Positions 24,380 to 37,200 of a DNA stretch of 64,000 nucleotides are shown here, one piece after another. The DNA lies in contig CM043959.1 of assembly GCA_014529385.2 (NCBI GenBank), positions 62,695,753 through 62,759,752 of the forward strand. The letters are read 5' to 3'. A program made the translations under genes and the position numbers. This DNA is from Adiantum capillus-veneris. Taxonomy: Eukaryota > Streptophyta > Polypodiopsida > Polypodiales > Pteridaceae. Under the pieces are notes generated by a model. That model did no database searches, was not told the origin of the DNA, and saw only the letters and a list, made by a program, of their open reading frames with translations. The first letter of the stretch is position 1, and each line of letters begins with the position of its first letter.

Positions 24380-25117
24380 CATTGATGAACGGCATGTTAC
24401 GGCTAGTTCTAGTCTCTGCCTGTTATTCTCAAGTTATCAACCTTAAACATCAGTTTTGATGAGATTGACTATTGGCAAGAAACCACCGCAAGTCAAGGAC
24501 ATGGTTGCTGCTGATGAGTATGTCAGCACAGTACTTTCATGGAAAGATGAGCCGAGGTTATATTGCACATTCGAGTACCTTTAGAAAGTTTGAACCCTAG
24601 GTATGCATTTAAACACCTCTTAGTTGTGATAACTCGTTTAGCATTCTCAAGTGAGTTCTAAATGGAGCCTTCACGCTCTTTTGATTATGAGTCGGTTAAC
24701 CAAGAAGGTTGCACAGGGACAACAATGTAGAAAATAAAGATGCTACTCTTGATTTCATTGAACCTCCCAATGAACCGGGTTCCGATTCAACGAACCGTTG
24801 GATACATGCAGGATGCCACGGTGGAAAACATTAGTGTTCTTATGAAGATACCACCACTTGTGTTTTCGAGGATGAAAACGCTTCTCCAAGGGGGGAGTAA
24901 TGTTATGCCAAGGGTAGGACTAGACGGGCACGGCCCGAGCAATGTGCCGGACACACATGCAGTAAAGGGGTCTATATATGGAAGAGGGCCAGGGTCCTAT
25001 ATATAGGATGGTTGGGAGGTTATTCGCATGTCTGTCTACACGTTGGTCTTACATTCCCCTTTCTTGAGATAGTACCTATTTGTAGGCACCAAACTTGGTT
25101 TTTTACTTAAATATAAT
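24380..25117 (+). mobile_element. Ty3-gypsy remnant: chromodomain tail, polypurine tract and LTR start
   Basis: At 24812 the frame DATVENISVLMK is a worn chromodomain ending (canonical DATWE); after a frameshift FEDENASPRGE and a stop follow. The purine tract AAGGGGGGAGTAA ends at 24900, and TGTTATGCCAAGG at 24901 has the look of an LTR start. The LTR includes TCTATATATGG and fades at about 25117, where LTR-K sequence begins. The part upstream of 24.75 kb is probably the same element, but I cannot read its protein. Confidence 0.55.
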
Positions 25118-25784
25118 CCCCAGCATTCTGCTTTTTTTTCTAGATCTGCTCACAAATTCAGAAGCATCTTCCAACTGTGGTTGCCCACATCTTTTCCAAG
25201 TGCAAAAAGTCATGATGTTATTGTCTAGTTGAAAATCTAGCTTGACTTCACTTGATAGCTTTTCTTCATTTTCACCAGTGATGTTGCACTTGATTTTCTC
25301 AGGATTTCTTTCTGTATTGATTGATTTTGTTGTGTGGGACTATTTTTGGGTTGAGATTTCTATACATCTTCTTTTCTTTGATCATTTACTTCAGTTGATG
25401 TTGACTCGTATGACTGTGATAATGCACCATTTGCTTGCAACTGTTGAGCATTATCATCCTGCTTCTCCCTTCTTGAAGATTTCCATCTATTTTGGTGTTT
25501 CAAGTCTTTACATAGCTTCAAATTTGCTCAAGCTTGCTCAAGAGCTCTATAATGTTCAATGGAAGCTATGTCAATGAAAATTTTGCCAAAATCACTTTTC
25601 TGGTAGAGAATTTATCTTATGTGCGCCTAAGATAAAATTCTCCAAAATTGAACTTTGACCACTTGAATGGGGTTCTTATGATAAGACAAAGCTAACCCTA
25701 GTGTCAAAATCAACAAATCACCTTTCTGGTAGAGAATTTGTCTTATGTGCACCTAATATAAAATTCTCAAAAATTACTCTTTGA

Positions 25785-26130
25785 CTACTTGAATAGGGTT
25801 CTTATGTGATAAGACAAAGCTAAGTCTGGTGTCAAAATTAAAAACACATAGCCAAACATGGATCTTCGACTATCCAAACAACCCACATAATCCGATGCAT
25901 CACATTCCCAAAGAGTAAGCACTTGTCTTCCATACCTTTGAGATAGCTCAAAATGTGCTTCACCGCTTCCCAATGCTTCCTACTAAAGTTTTCCATAAAT
26001 CTGCTAACTACTCCCACTGCAAAAAAATGTCCAATCTCGTGGCTACCATGGCATACGTAAGACTGCCAATTGTTGATGAATAAGGCACTTTGTACATTTC
26101 TATTTTCTCAACATTAGACTTGGAACATCA
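25785..26130 (-). pseudogene. Ty1-copia reverse transcriptase/RNase H fragment
   Basis: On the minus strand, over several frames, one reads KVPYSSTIGSLTYAMVATRL, VVSRFMENFSRKHWEAVKHI, LSYLKG and CDASDYVGCLDSRRSMFGYV. These are the connection and RNase H start of copia pol. At least two frameshifts are present. The piece is inserted within the 125-bp repeat zone and has no visible LTRs. Confidence 0.75.
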
Positions 26131-27360
26131 TTCTTGCTAAGTATTTTATATGCCTACATTGGGGTACTCAATACTTTATCTTATGTGTGCCTAAGATCAA
26201 ATTCTCCAAAATTGAACTCTAACCACTTGAATAGGGTTCTTATGATAAGACAAAGCTAATCCTAGTGTCAAAATAAAAAAATCACCTTTTTGGTAGAGAA
26301 TTTATCTTATGTGTGCCTGAGATAAATTCTTCAAAATTTGAACTTTGACAACTTGAGTAGGATTCCTATGATAAAACAAAGCTAACCCTAGTATCAAAAT
26401 AAACAAATGACATTTCTAGTGAAAATTTTATCGCTGGCACGGATAAGATAAAATTTCCTTGTTTCAACATATTTTTGACCAATGTGACTTGTCTAGGTTC
26501 TTTTATGTTATTTCAAGCTTGGTCAATGAGTTTCACAAAATTTGAACAATTTACCAGTGTTTTGTCACCCTTTTTTATCATGTTGTAAGGGTTTCTAGTT
26601 TTCTTGGTGTTTTTACCCTTGCAAAGCTCCAAATTTGATGAAACTTGCTTAGGCGTTGTCTTATGATCTAAATAGACCATGTGAGTTGAAATTTTGGCAA
26701 AATAATCTCTCTGGAGATATTTTCATCTTCGGCATGCCTAGGATAAAACTCTGCGAGATTTTGACCTTTTTTGTTTTTTTCTTCACAGATTGATTTTCCC
26801 ACAAGTTTTAGGATCCATCCACACCCTGGTTTCAAATGTTAGCCTGATTTCACTTTTCCTTGTTTATTTTCTATGAAGTCTGCGGTTTTTTTTTAATTTT
26901 GGGCTTGACCAAGTGTTTTAGTGATCCAGATGTTTTCAAAATCAATGGGTATGGTCTAAACAAGTTGGTCTACCACCTTGCAAGTTAAATTCCTCAGTTT
27001 CAATCCGAGAACCCCTTGTCTATCGTAGGCACGCCTAAGATAAATTTGACTATTTTTGTGGTTTTCTCAGTGCACCTAAAATCAGATGCAATCCTGATGG
27101 TGCAGAAAGTGGAAAATTAAACTTTCAATCTCAAATCTCTACATAGGTGATACCTTTACGGACGACTAGCTAGTCTCAAGGATCCTTTACCTAATCTGTT
27201 CTACTAAACTAATGCTCTCAAGGTCCTTACTAAGTATCCCTAATCTCAAGCACCTCTCAACCGTGATAAGGTCAAAAAATGTGTTACTCTAGACAAAACT
27301 AGAGGAATTAATGTAAATTCAAGTGAATGCTTTGGGTTTTTCTCTAGTCTAGGTTGCCTT

Positions 27361-27379
27361 GTCCCCAACAACGGCACCA
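27361..27379 (-). other. LTR-K primer-binding site (copy 1)
   Basis: The minus strand reads TGGTGCCGTTGTTGGGGAC, three bases after the LTR end CCGACA. It resembles the TGGCGCCGTTGCCGGGGA site of plant Athila/Tat-type gypsy elements. The same site lies at 56504-56522. Confidence 0.7.
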
Positions 27380-27382
27380 AAA

Positions 27383-28651
27383 TGTCGGTCGTTTGCCAAC
27401 CCTCACCATAACATCGATGCTAGCAAAGCGAGAACCACATACATAAAATGTCAATCTGTGGGATGTAGTGGACTTGACTAATGTATGGAGGCTACAAGAC
27501 ATAGCTAATCTCTCAATAAACCCAAGTCTAGTGTGCTCTCACCTAGATCGGTCTCAAGTGTGTGTCAGACACCAAAATCCACTCTTCTCCCCACAAGCTT
27601 GATTGGATGAATTTGTATAGCTACGATGCTCCAAATGCAATGAAACTTATTGCCTAGCACGTGTAGAGTATCGTCAACATTGCTATTTGCTTCAAAGTCA
27701 TTTCTAACACTATGGAAAAATCACACCTAAGATAAACAACATGTTTACCAAAGTACGTGTAGAGTATCGTCAACATTGCTATTTGCTTCAAAGTCATTTC
27801 TAACACTATGGAAAAATCACACCTAAGATAAACAACATGTTTACCAAAGACTAGTATGTTGATTTCAAGTATCTACAATGCTCCAAATGTGTTCAAACAT
27901 AATGCTTAGAATGTGCACAGTATCGTCAACACTCTCATGTGCTCAAATGTCATTTTTGACACTCGGACCAAATTGCGCATAAGATAAACAACCTATTTTA
28001 GGTCAGCCAATGTCGGACTCTAAAGTGCTCTATGGATTTCTCAGGATGTGCTCTATTTATTCCTATGGTCAAAAACAATTTTGGATGTGTGTATGGTGCG
28101 TAAGGAACAAAAATAGCTTGTAGACAGACATGACTAAAACCAAAACTTCAGCGTGAGAAACTTACATAAACAGAGAGAGCTTTCACCTGCGAGTGTGTTG
28201 GTATGCTCACATTTGCAATGCAACACCACACTAGGGAGACACAAAAGATTGAAATAGTAGAAAGCTCACAAGACTATACTGCAGTGTACGCTCACTTTCA
28301 TTATCCAAAACTTAGGTCCAAAGTTACAAAAATTGACTTTTACACCTTAGCCAAGGTTCAAAATGTGCAATGTCTAGGTTCCCAAGACCTTTGAGGCTTC
28401 ACAACTTACTGTACCTACAACGTAGGCACACTAACTGACCTATTCTTTGCATCTTGGAACTCTCACCGAGCCCGTAACACGTTACAATAATAACAATAGC
28501 TTAATAAACTAGAAAACTACAATACATGGCCACTTTGAAAAAATGTAAATAATGTGTAACTCCAATCTTCACTGCTTCTTCATATTCATCTTCTTTGTGC
28601 ATTCATAAGGCTTTGGTCTTTTATAAACTCATGTTAACTGACGTCGGCTCA
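27383..28651 (-). repeat. LTR-K LTR, copy 1 (1269 bp)
   Basis: On the plus strand it begins TGTCGGTCG and ends GTCGGCTCA, so on the element's strand it is TG...CA. It aligns throughout with 56526-57700 (1175 bp). The extra length is explained by a ~96-bp internal duplication. A primer-binding site adjoins one side and a worn polypurine tract position (28652-28672) the other. Confidence 0.8.
27661..27848 (-). repeat. ~96-bp tandem duplication inside the LTR
   Basis: GTGTAGAGTATCGTCAACAT and the next ~75 bases repeat at 27757 with no difference that I can see. The second LTR copy has the segment once. The near identity marks it as recent compared with the rest of the LTR. Confidence 0.9.
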
Positions 28652-31600
28652 ATTAAGATTGCCGCATTCCAATATTAGTGCCCGTCCTCGGGCACTGTTG
28701 AAAAGTTCCTTTGGGGGCTATGGATATTAAGAGTACATACAAGAGAAGTAGAACTATGAGGATCTAAATTAAGGTCTAATAGCTTGATGACCAAAGGAAA
28801 AAAACTCTATGGGAACAAAGTGCCTTTTGGGATACACGCATTATTGGAGTACTCATTAGCATGGGGACTATTAATAAAGTACTGAAGGGATTATGTGATG
28901 ATGGATATGGAAATAAGAGGGCAAAACATATGTGAGTAGCACAATGGAACATTGGTTTTCATGTTGTAGTCCGCTCAAGGTGCACAGGTGGAAGAAGAAA
29001 AGAGTGTCTAATGTGTATGTCCAATGGTGGAACATCCTATATGCATACAGAGAAATGCATGGTAAGCTATATGCTGTGTAAGAAAGATTCTTCAGGGGCT
29101 CTTCAAAAGGAAGGTGTAGCTATAAAAGCACATGTCGTGGTTTTACAAGTTGGCACTCCTTTAAGAAGGGCTTTTTGTTGTTGAGGATATGTGCTCTCAT
29201 CTTGTTGTGCAATGTGTGTGAGTGTTGGACTCTACGGCACTCCACCATGATTAAGTTAATAGACTTTAAGTCTCATGCTCATCTCATCTAGCATGAGCGA
29301 CACAACTTAGATATGTTCAATTCTTCTAGCTTGAACATAAGCCTAATAAATATGAATCTTAGCATAGAGTTTAATATGACTTGAAGCTTTGGGACTAACG
29401 CTTTGCGCATTTTTTGGCTCGGTACCCCGACTCCCACTATGCCAACAAAGAGTGTTTTGCACCTTGGCGACTTGACTTTTCACATTCTTGAGCTCACTAC
29501 AAACATTTCTTCTGTGAAAAGTAAGCTTGAATACTCAAAAGGAAGATTATTGAAGGACCAAGTTGAAATTGAAGGTTTCTTTAATTTGCCATACCTGTTT
29601 TATCTTGGAATCTGCAACTTTGTTGGTTGAGTTGTCCTTCTTTGAATGTGAAGACTCCATTTTTTGTTTGATTTTTCAATTAGGCATGTTGTTGTAAAGA
29701 CTCTCTAAGGTTGTATGCCTCTGTTGGATGTCGACATCTGTCTTTTGACTCAGAGCATTGGAAGACTTAGGAATCCAAATCTCTTGATGTCCTTTGTAAC
29801 TCCTTTGTTGGCTCTGCTTAGCTCTAGGTCTTGTTGAGCTCTTGAGATCTTCATACAAGTCTGGTGTAGTTGCAATTGGCTTGTGGTTGGCTGCTACCCA
29901 AATAACCTGTGTAGAATCCTTGTCCAAGATGAAGATTCTTTAGGATGCATCTCTGTTCTATACCCCGTGAGAGTTGTGGTTGACTATATAATTATTTTAT
30001 ATTTTCCTTTTCTAAATATTCTTCTTAGGTATCCTCACATATTGTTGAGGTTGGTACCTACTGGGCCTTCTTTCTTGGGAGGTTCTTGACGTTACTTCAT
30101 ATGCTCTTACCTGCGGTATTGGTACCCATATCTATCTGTTACCTGTATAGTACTCCTATTATTTTAATATCCATTGTGATGCTATCCATCCCATGTGTTT
30201 GTCTTTCTATTTTGATCTGTTGTCTTCAATCCACAATAGTGGATCACTCACTTTTACTAAATTACTCGGAAGAAACACTTGCTTGACTATCTTTTGCTTT
30301 ATTGAGTATTTGGATTGAAATATATTTGTTTTTTTGGGTGTATCCTTAGAGGTTTTAGTTGGGTCAACAATTGACTTGAAGTTCTGAAAGCTTCACTTTC
30401 TTGAAGAAGGTGATGCATGAGGGTTCTTTAACGTAGAGGCATATAATGTCACACCTTTTGTGTTAGTCAATGGAAGGCCCACTTTGGCTTTACCTTTGTC
30501 TACAAGATTTTTTAAATATTCTTGTGACTTCTACGACTCTGAATCTAGCATTAATGGTATCTCTTTCTGCTGCTTGCTACCATTTAGAAAGTAGAGAAAT
30601 AGCATTGTATCTTCTCTATGGACCTTTGGCTGTTCTAATCACTGATGTCCAAGGATGACATCTGCAAGCATGTCCTTTGAATGCTTCACTTGAAACTTTA
30701 TGTTCTCTTCATTCTTTTGGATGCTAAGAGTCGCTACCAATTCTTTTTGACTCGTAGCCTTACCTTGCATTGCTTTACTGTCCTCTTTTCCTAGAGTGAT
30801 CTTGAGTATTCTTTGGATATTCTTCGAAATCATATTGCACTTTTCTTCTTTATCCAATAGAGCATTGCATCTAACGTTTGCTCAATTTTCACTACTGCTG
30901 TGGACTATAGCTATAAATAAAGTGGTGCAAGATCAAGGGTATGAAATGACAGAATTCAGAGGGTTTATGGCAGAGATGAAGCAAATGCAAATTGGGTTGC
31001 ATTGATGGTTCTATTGAAGATCCTTGTCCCGCTTTTGCCATGGTCTCATCTTGATCTAGTCTAGTCTCTATGGAAGGTGATTTAAGACTTTCTTTTCCAC
31101 TCTCACTTATATCTATTGATTCTCTTGGCATTTTCTGGGTCTTTGGATTTCATATTGCTTCTTGGTTGTTTGCAACCTCCCTTTTCTTTACTTTTGGGTT
31201 TGGTGGCATTCTCTGCTTAATAGCTTTCATGGTTGCCCTTTTCTCTGTTTGATCTGCACTTGCTATTACCTGATATGCTTTAAGTTCTTCTGAGGTTCTG
31301 TTTGATGAAGATGAATCATTTTCAATAAGCTTTGTTTTGGCCTTGGTCTCCATTTTAAATTTTTTGAGGACTTTGTGTTGTCGTCTGGAGGTGACCATTC
31401 TTGGTCTTCGTTCTTTGTTGTCTGTGATGACTGCATCATGTTTAAAATCGGTATCTCTAGTACCTTTTGGGCTATTGGCATTCCCACAATGATGTTATCT
31501 GGTATATGTTTTCAAGTTACCGCATGAAATTGAGCTATGATTATCTGTGAACTTATTTAAATGGCAGTGGAAACGATTCCCCAGCATTCTGCCTGTTTTT

Positions 31601-32655
31601 TAGAGATATTCTCACGAATTGAGAAGCATCTTCCAACTATGGTTGCCGACATCTTTTCCAAGTGCAAAAAGACATGAGGTTATTGTCTAGTTGAAAATCT
31701 AGCTTGAATTCACTTGATAGCTTTTCTTCGTTTTCACTAGTGATGTTGCACTTTATTTTCTCAGGATTTCTTTCCGTATTGATTAATTTTGTTGCGACAG
31801 TGTCCTTGGGTTGAGCTTTTTATACATCTTCTTTTCTTTGATCATTTACTTTAGTTGATGTTGACTTGTATGACTGTGATAATGCACCATTTGCTTGCAG
31901 CTGTTGAGCATTATCAAAATGCTTCTGAGTAAACTTTGATCTTAAAAGATCCACTATAGTTTTAGGCAAAATCTGTCTCTTAGAAGGAGATTTTGGTGGT
32001 GACCTTTCTGTAGCCTTCTTAGTTTTTTCCGTTGATTTTGACCTATCGGTCACCTATTCTGGCAGCTTGAGGGCTTGCACTATCTTTGGATAGTCTTTGG
32101 CTTCAATATGGCCATCTGTAGGGGCTTGTACAAGGTCATGGACTTGCTGATATTTGTTACCATTTGAATCTCGATATGCATATGTAAGCTTGGTCACATG
32201 GAATTGCTTGAACACTATTGGGTTTCTCGGATTTTGACTATGACTTGTGGAGATCAATTGAAACTTTTGTCCCTGATGATCTTCATAGAAGCATTTGTCT
32301 ACAGATTTTGAGGGAATCTAGATAATTGGAAACTTGCAACAACCATATGATCTTTCAGTGGTTTCTACTTCGAAGAGGTATGTTGGTTAGATGCTCTAGG
32401 GCTTCTAACTGTTGTCGCATTTCTTGATAGATGAGATGATTTTGATAAATTTACAGCTCTCCCCTTCCTAGGGTGATCACTAAAGCTTTCTCCATTGTGA
32501 GAGCAAAAAACTATTTGGTTCTAGTTTGATCTCACCTTTTGGGACTGTGAAGGCACACTATGGGTAGCACTATTGATGTTTGTCATTTGTAATTCTTCTG
32601 CATAGTTTCATATGTACCTTCGTGAAACATGACAAATAATTACCCAAGTCAAGTT
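28652..32655 (-). pseudogene. LTR-K 3' internal region, degraded gag-like coding sequence
   Basis: Read on the minus strand from 32655 down, short frames line up with those at 61.75-57.72 kb. Examples are ISTSHSQNPRNPIVFKQFHV and VTKLTYAYRDSNGNKYQQVH (32257-32054), RSPPKSPSKRQ (near 31970) and MGMPIAQKVLEIPILNMMQ (31487). Further down are KRMPPNPKVKK-like Lys-rich stretches and YQPQQYVRIPKKN (near 30020). The product would be basic, rich in Lys, Ser and Gln, with no transmembrane or enzyme motif that I recognise. No reverse transcriptase, integrase or RNase H of this element is visible. Stops and frameshifts occur every 60-100 codons. Conservation of the reading between copies shows it was once coding. 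Confidence 0.55.
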
Positions 32656-33410
32656 TGTAAGAAATGCGGAATACAATAAGGATCTAGTAGCAAGGAGAGT
32701 AGAGAGAGACACGATGCAAAGTAGATTATTGGAAATTCAAAAACATTAGATTAGCACACTATACAAATTGATGGCATCATCCACCCATGCGCTCTCAAGG
32801 TAGAGCTTAGATGGCGATTTAGGCAACTAGAGCAAGTGAATAAAAGGGACTAATAATCCTCACACAAGGATATGCTGTATGCGTCAAGTGTGCACACCAT
32901 TCTACCAAAATACTCAAGAAAAGGCGTCCTTATATAGTTGTAAGGGAGACTCTAAATGCCCATGTGCAGCCGCCCTTAGATAGCCAAGTCTAAGTAGGAC
33001 TCCCCCATGCGCCCATGTGTAGCCGCTTTTGGGTAGACAAGTCCCCATAGAAATCGGTCACCGGCCAAGGAAATCCGGCCACCGGCCAAAGACCACCGGC
33101 CGCCGACCACCAACCAAAGACCACTGGCCACCGGCCACCCTACGACCATTTTTCGATTGTCTTCCGGCTGTCGTCCGGCCAAGATATTCTGGAGAAAAGG
33201 AATATTTTGCCCCTGAGGCCCCCAAAGTTGCCCGTGAATTTGCTCCATACCACCCACGATCACAAATAGAGATCTCATCAGCGTGCATAGCTAGAATCCA
33301 CCAAATAGATGTGCACCATTGGCTTCTCCTCATATGGGGGCCTTACAAACTGTGCAGCATATATTGTGGTGGAAAAACTTAGAGAGGTGGGCATTGCAAG
33401 TATACCAACA
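32656..33410 (-). repeat. copia-3 3' LTR (755 bp)
   Basis: On the minus strand it runs TGTTGGTATACTTGC ... CTTACA. A GC-rich tract of ACCGGCC-type short repeats lies at 33060-33140, and TATATAAGG near 32930 could be the promoter TATA box. The purine tract TTGAGGGGGGG (33411-33421) immediately precedes the LTR on the minus strand. Confidence 0.8.
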
Positions 33411-33547
33411 CCCCCCCTCAATGAACACCCGAAGATGCTCTATAATGGCCGTGTGCCAACTCCAAGTTGATGAAGATGTCGAAGGAGCTGGTCTTTCCCT
33501 AGAGCTTTGGTGAAGATATCTGCATAATTATCTTCAGTAGGAAAATA

Positions 33548-34065
33548 CTATAGCTCCACAATTTCATCCTCAATTAGCTCTCGAACATGATGATATTGAA
33601 CCTCAATATGCTTTGTGCGTGCATGGAAGACAGGGTTCTTGGCAATCACCATGCAACTCTGGTTGTCGCATTGAAGTGTTGTTGCTGAATAAAGAGAAAC
33701 ACCTAAGTCCATGAGGACTCGCCTTAGCCAAATTGCTTCACAAGATGCAAAACAAGCAGCTTTATACTCTGCTTCCGTTGAAGAAAGAGCGATGGCATGG
33801 TTGGCTGCTTCTTGCTGATCCAAGAAAACACTCCAAAACCAACTGAGAAACAAAATCCAGAAACTCACTTTCTAGAGTCACAATCTCCTGTCCAATCAGA
33901 GTCACAATACCCACTAAGAGTATTTGTGCCAATGCCATAGGAAATTCCATGGCTTAAAGTACCTTTTGCTACAAACCGGAAGCCTGGCTGCCCTGCAAAA
34001 TACTCAAAAATAGCACATACCGAGACATAAACTACTAAATCTGCATACCTCGAATCACACGACAC
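33548..34065 (-). pseudogene. copia-3 RNase H fragment
   Basis: In two frames: GTLSHGISYG, LSGYCDSDWTGDCDSRK, then NHAIALSSTEAEYKAACFAS, CEAIWLRRVL, LQCDNQSCMVIAKNPVFHAR and TKHIEVQYHHVREL. This is the copia RNase H with its STEAEY, CDN and TKHIE...YHxVRE motifs. A frameshift or short deletion near 33865 replaces the GYVFxxGxxAVSW strand. Everything upstream of about 34080 is lost. Confidence 0.85.
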
Positions 34066-34225
34066 CTAATCCACGTTGTACACGAGCAGAGAGAGAAAGA
34101 GAGCGTGATAGAACGAGAGAGCACGTGCAGGCGCACCTCCTAGAGCGGAGTGCTACGCCGGCACGGCGAGAAAGAAGAGGGGAGAGGGGACAAGAAGTAC
34201 ACAGACACTGGGTGCAATCTCCCCC

Positions 34226-34256
34226 CGTGCAAGAGTGACCGTTTTCCTCTTGCACG
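34226..34256. repeat. Perfect 10-bp stem hairpin
   Basis: CGTGCAAGAG at 34226-34235 pairs perfectly with CTCTTGCACG at 34247-34256 around an 11-nt loop. A run of C precedes it. Confidence 0.8.
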
Positions 34257-37200
34257 TATTTCATTTATAGATTTCTTAAATGGTCAAATTGAGTACAAAC
34301 TGGCCGGCCGGTCATAAATGGCCAAAGCTCATAAAGAGCACTTGAATAATAAAATGTACATAAATTATGATATCCTTTTGCAATAGCTTAGCTCGGTCAA
34401 TCCTTTTCCACCTGGCACAGCTGCAATAAATAATAAGATATCAATTCCATAATATACCTCTCCATTGGAAAGCAACTGTCCTCAGTTGTTGTGAAGATAA
34501 AAATCTGCAAACAATACTTGTCAAAAACAGTGATTAGTATGTTGTGTCAAAAACATCACATAATAAAAGAAAAATTTATGAAACTAAAAAACATTAGCTT
34601 ATGCGTGCCCTCATCCACATATTACCTATTCTAGTGTCCCATACCACTAGAATAAGCAGTATATGTCATACCCTGATGAATCAGGATATCATTGGTCACA
34701 CTCATCATTAATTTCATAATGTCAAGTCTCATCACATAAACACTGCCGTAATAATCACGAGATACCAAATCCCAATCCAATTCCAATTCCACAATATAAG
34801 TCCAAATCCAAATCACTTTCATTATGTACCCGGGTAACAAAATCATACCAGTTATAGTGGTGGCTAGTCCTCAATGCAGCATGATTTTGTGATCGGTGTT
34901 GCCTAAATCGGAGAATCTGCATTTGATATAAGTTCAAAAAGTGTGAATCTGTAGTTTGTTGTTGTGCTGCCTAAATCGGCGAATCTGCACTAGATGAGCA
35001 TTGACACACTGCCTAAACTGTCGGATCTGTGTGCTTGTGACCAATAGACTAGACAAGGCATAAAGGAAAAAATAAAAAAAGTTACTATGTTGACATCGCA
35101 GTTCAATATATCAAGGCACTTACAATTTTTTGTGCACTATCCCAAAACACCGTGGCTCACATGAGTAGCTGCAGGGCTTATTGACAAATCATCTTTACAA
35201 AAAGTACTTGTAGTACAATTAGAAGTCATGATCAAAGCATTTGATGGAGTATTCACTGAGCAAATAATGTAGAGAAATGAAATTTAAAAATAGGAGTGAT
35301 GTATTTGAGATTCCATTTTATAAGTATTAGTGATGACATGCGAGATGTTGGGTTGCCTAATCTATAAAAGATTGTCGGTAAGGCAATTATGAAAAGGGGA
35401 GTGAGGTTAATGTACATACCTTGAGGGTACACTGCATCAAAATTATATGAGCCAGTGTGTTTGTGGAGAGAGATATGACCATAACTTGCATCTGAGCCGT
35501 GTCAAATAGATTTGTAGAAGCTAAGGAGAACTGCGACTATCAAACTTGCACCATAGTATAATTAACAATTCCAAAATATGTTAATTTTGTGTTAGTAATT
35601 TGAAATAAAATAAAAGACTATGTTGTGTGTTGAGAATTTGATTTAAGATTAGTGTGCGATCACATATTAAGAACATACAGTGTTAGCACTTTGATTCAAC
35701 AATCGCAAAAGAAATTAAATGAAGCTCGAACACAAGTTAAAAGTTAGCCATAGCCCTGCGAAAATGGAAATGTGAGAAAATGTTGCAGTCCTAATGAAAT
35801 AGCACAGATAGTCAAAAACTACGAACAAGGCAGAAAAAAAAAATGTAGGTAAGGAGATCTAATTGGATTTTATAGTGCAATGTGGGAGATAAAATTACAT
35901 TGAGGTCTGACAGAAATTTACGATGATTAACCGTGACTGATTGGACAAACAACCCAAAAGTAATTTGATCTTGAACTGCCTATGACAAATTATTTGTTAA
36001 GTAGAGCTAGAATTAGGGATGAGAATATAGATTTTTGGTGCGTCAATATAGTCCCAACTCCCACTCACCCTCCATAGCGCCGTCATACCCAGCAAGGGAA
36101 CTACACCAACTACCCTTCCTTTTCAGCTATGTATAGCGCCATCAATGGCAGCTACCTCTAGGAGGTTCAACATAATCTTTATCTCTTCTTTTTAAAAAAT
36201 ATATATATATAAATTTAAAAAAATAATAGACGGTATCGATGATGGTTCAGAGGTAGATGACCTGATGCCGTGCGAAATTTTAAAAAAATAAAAAAAAATA
36301 CACTAGAGCTTGATATGTTTTAGCACCTTGTGAGCTAGGTAAGGCCAATCCTCACGAATGAGTTATGAGTAGGTCAATGGAGACCTTGTAGTCTAGGGTT
36401 ATACAAAAGCACAAGACGATAAAAGTGTATAAAGCCTTTTGATAATAAGTTGAGAATGGAAAAACCATTGGTAGTATAGATATCTTAAATTAATGCCCCT
36501 TGGATTGGTTGAAAACAAGCGTTTCATCTGAACTGCAACTAGGGACAAGTATACTAAAGCTGTCAAGCTCATCTTCACCCTTGTACTCGTTGTTTGTGTT
36601 TCTGGTCACCATCACCACCACCCACTGTTGCTGTCTTTGACCACTCCGATCCACCCTTCTTATTCTCGTTTTCATCAAGCAATAATGAGAGATCAAAGCT
36701 TCATAAAGTAAATCGATATCAACCTTCCCTTGGCAATGTCGAAGAGCCTAGGATGGCTTCAAATAAGATGATGATACTGAGGAAGTGAGAGATACCCAAG
36801 TTAGATGGTGTCATGATGGGAACAGTGGCTTATGGTGTTGCAGCTATGGGTATACGCATTAGCCACATCGCACAAAGCGCAATCGTAGTAGGAGGCACCC
36901 ATAGTTGAGCACAATACAACACCAGTGGTGGTGTCATCAAGAATCTGTTGCACTTCATCGCCCATCATGTCGCCTTAATAATATGCTCTTGTCAAGACAT
37001 CACACATGTCAGCGTAACTGCCTCGGCCAGATCCGGCCCATGTGCCGACAATTGTAGAAGAGAAAGAGCTGATGAGGAGGATCGTCACCATGAACACCTC
37101 TAGGACCCTCTAATTTATGTCCAAACTTGATCTGTAATTGAGGGTTTGTCTATAAGGAGGCCTTAAGGCTGAATCCCACAGTGATGAAGTAGGGACACAA

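Larger units (their letters stand above)
25118..27382 (-). mobile_element. LTR-K leader and 5' internal region, rearranged
   Basis: On the minus strand this lies immediately downstream of an LTR (27383-28651) and a primer-binding site. It carries repeats of about 125 bp (marker TCACCTTTCTGGTAGAGAAT) at 25594, 25720 and 26280, and many short hairpins of the TATCTTAGG family. The stretch 25118-25450 instead matches 31580-31910, the 3' half of the internal region, so a deletion has fused the two parts. The counterpart in the second copy is 54566-56525. Confidence 0.65.

Noticed and set aside
24740-25006. 88-codon frame as a host gene
   Set aside because: Its middle matches a worn gypsy chromodomain tail followed by a purine tract and LTR start, so it is retroelement debris.
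30086-31252. Hydrophobic plus-strand frames that could suggest membrane proteins (for example 30086-30286, 31070-31252)
   Set aside because: They lie opposite the Lys/Ser-rich LTR-K coding strand. Pyrimidine-rich complement gives false Leu/Phe-rich segments, and the copy at 59-60 kb shows the same effect.
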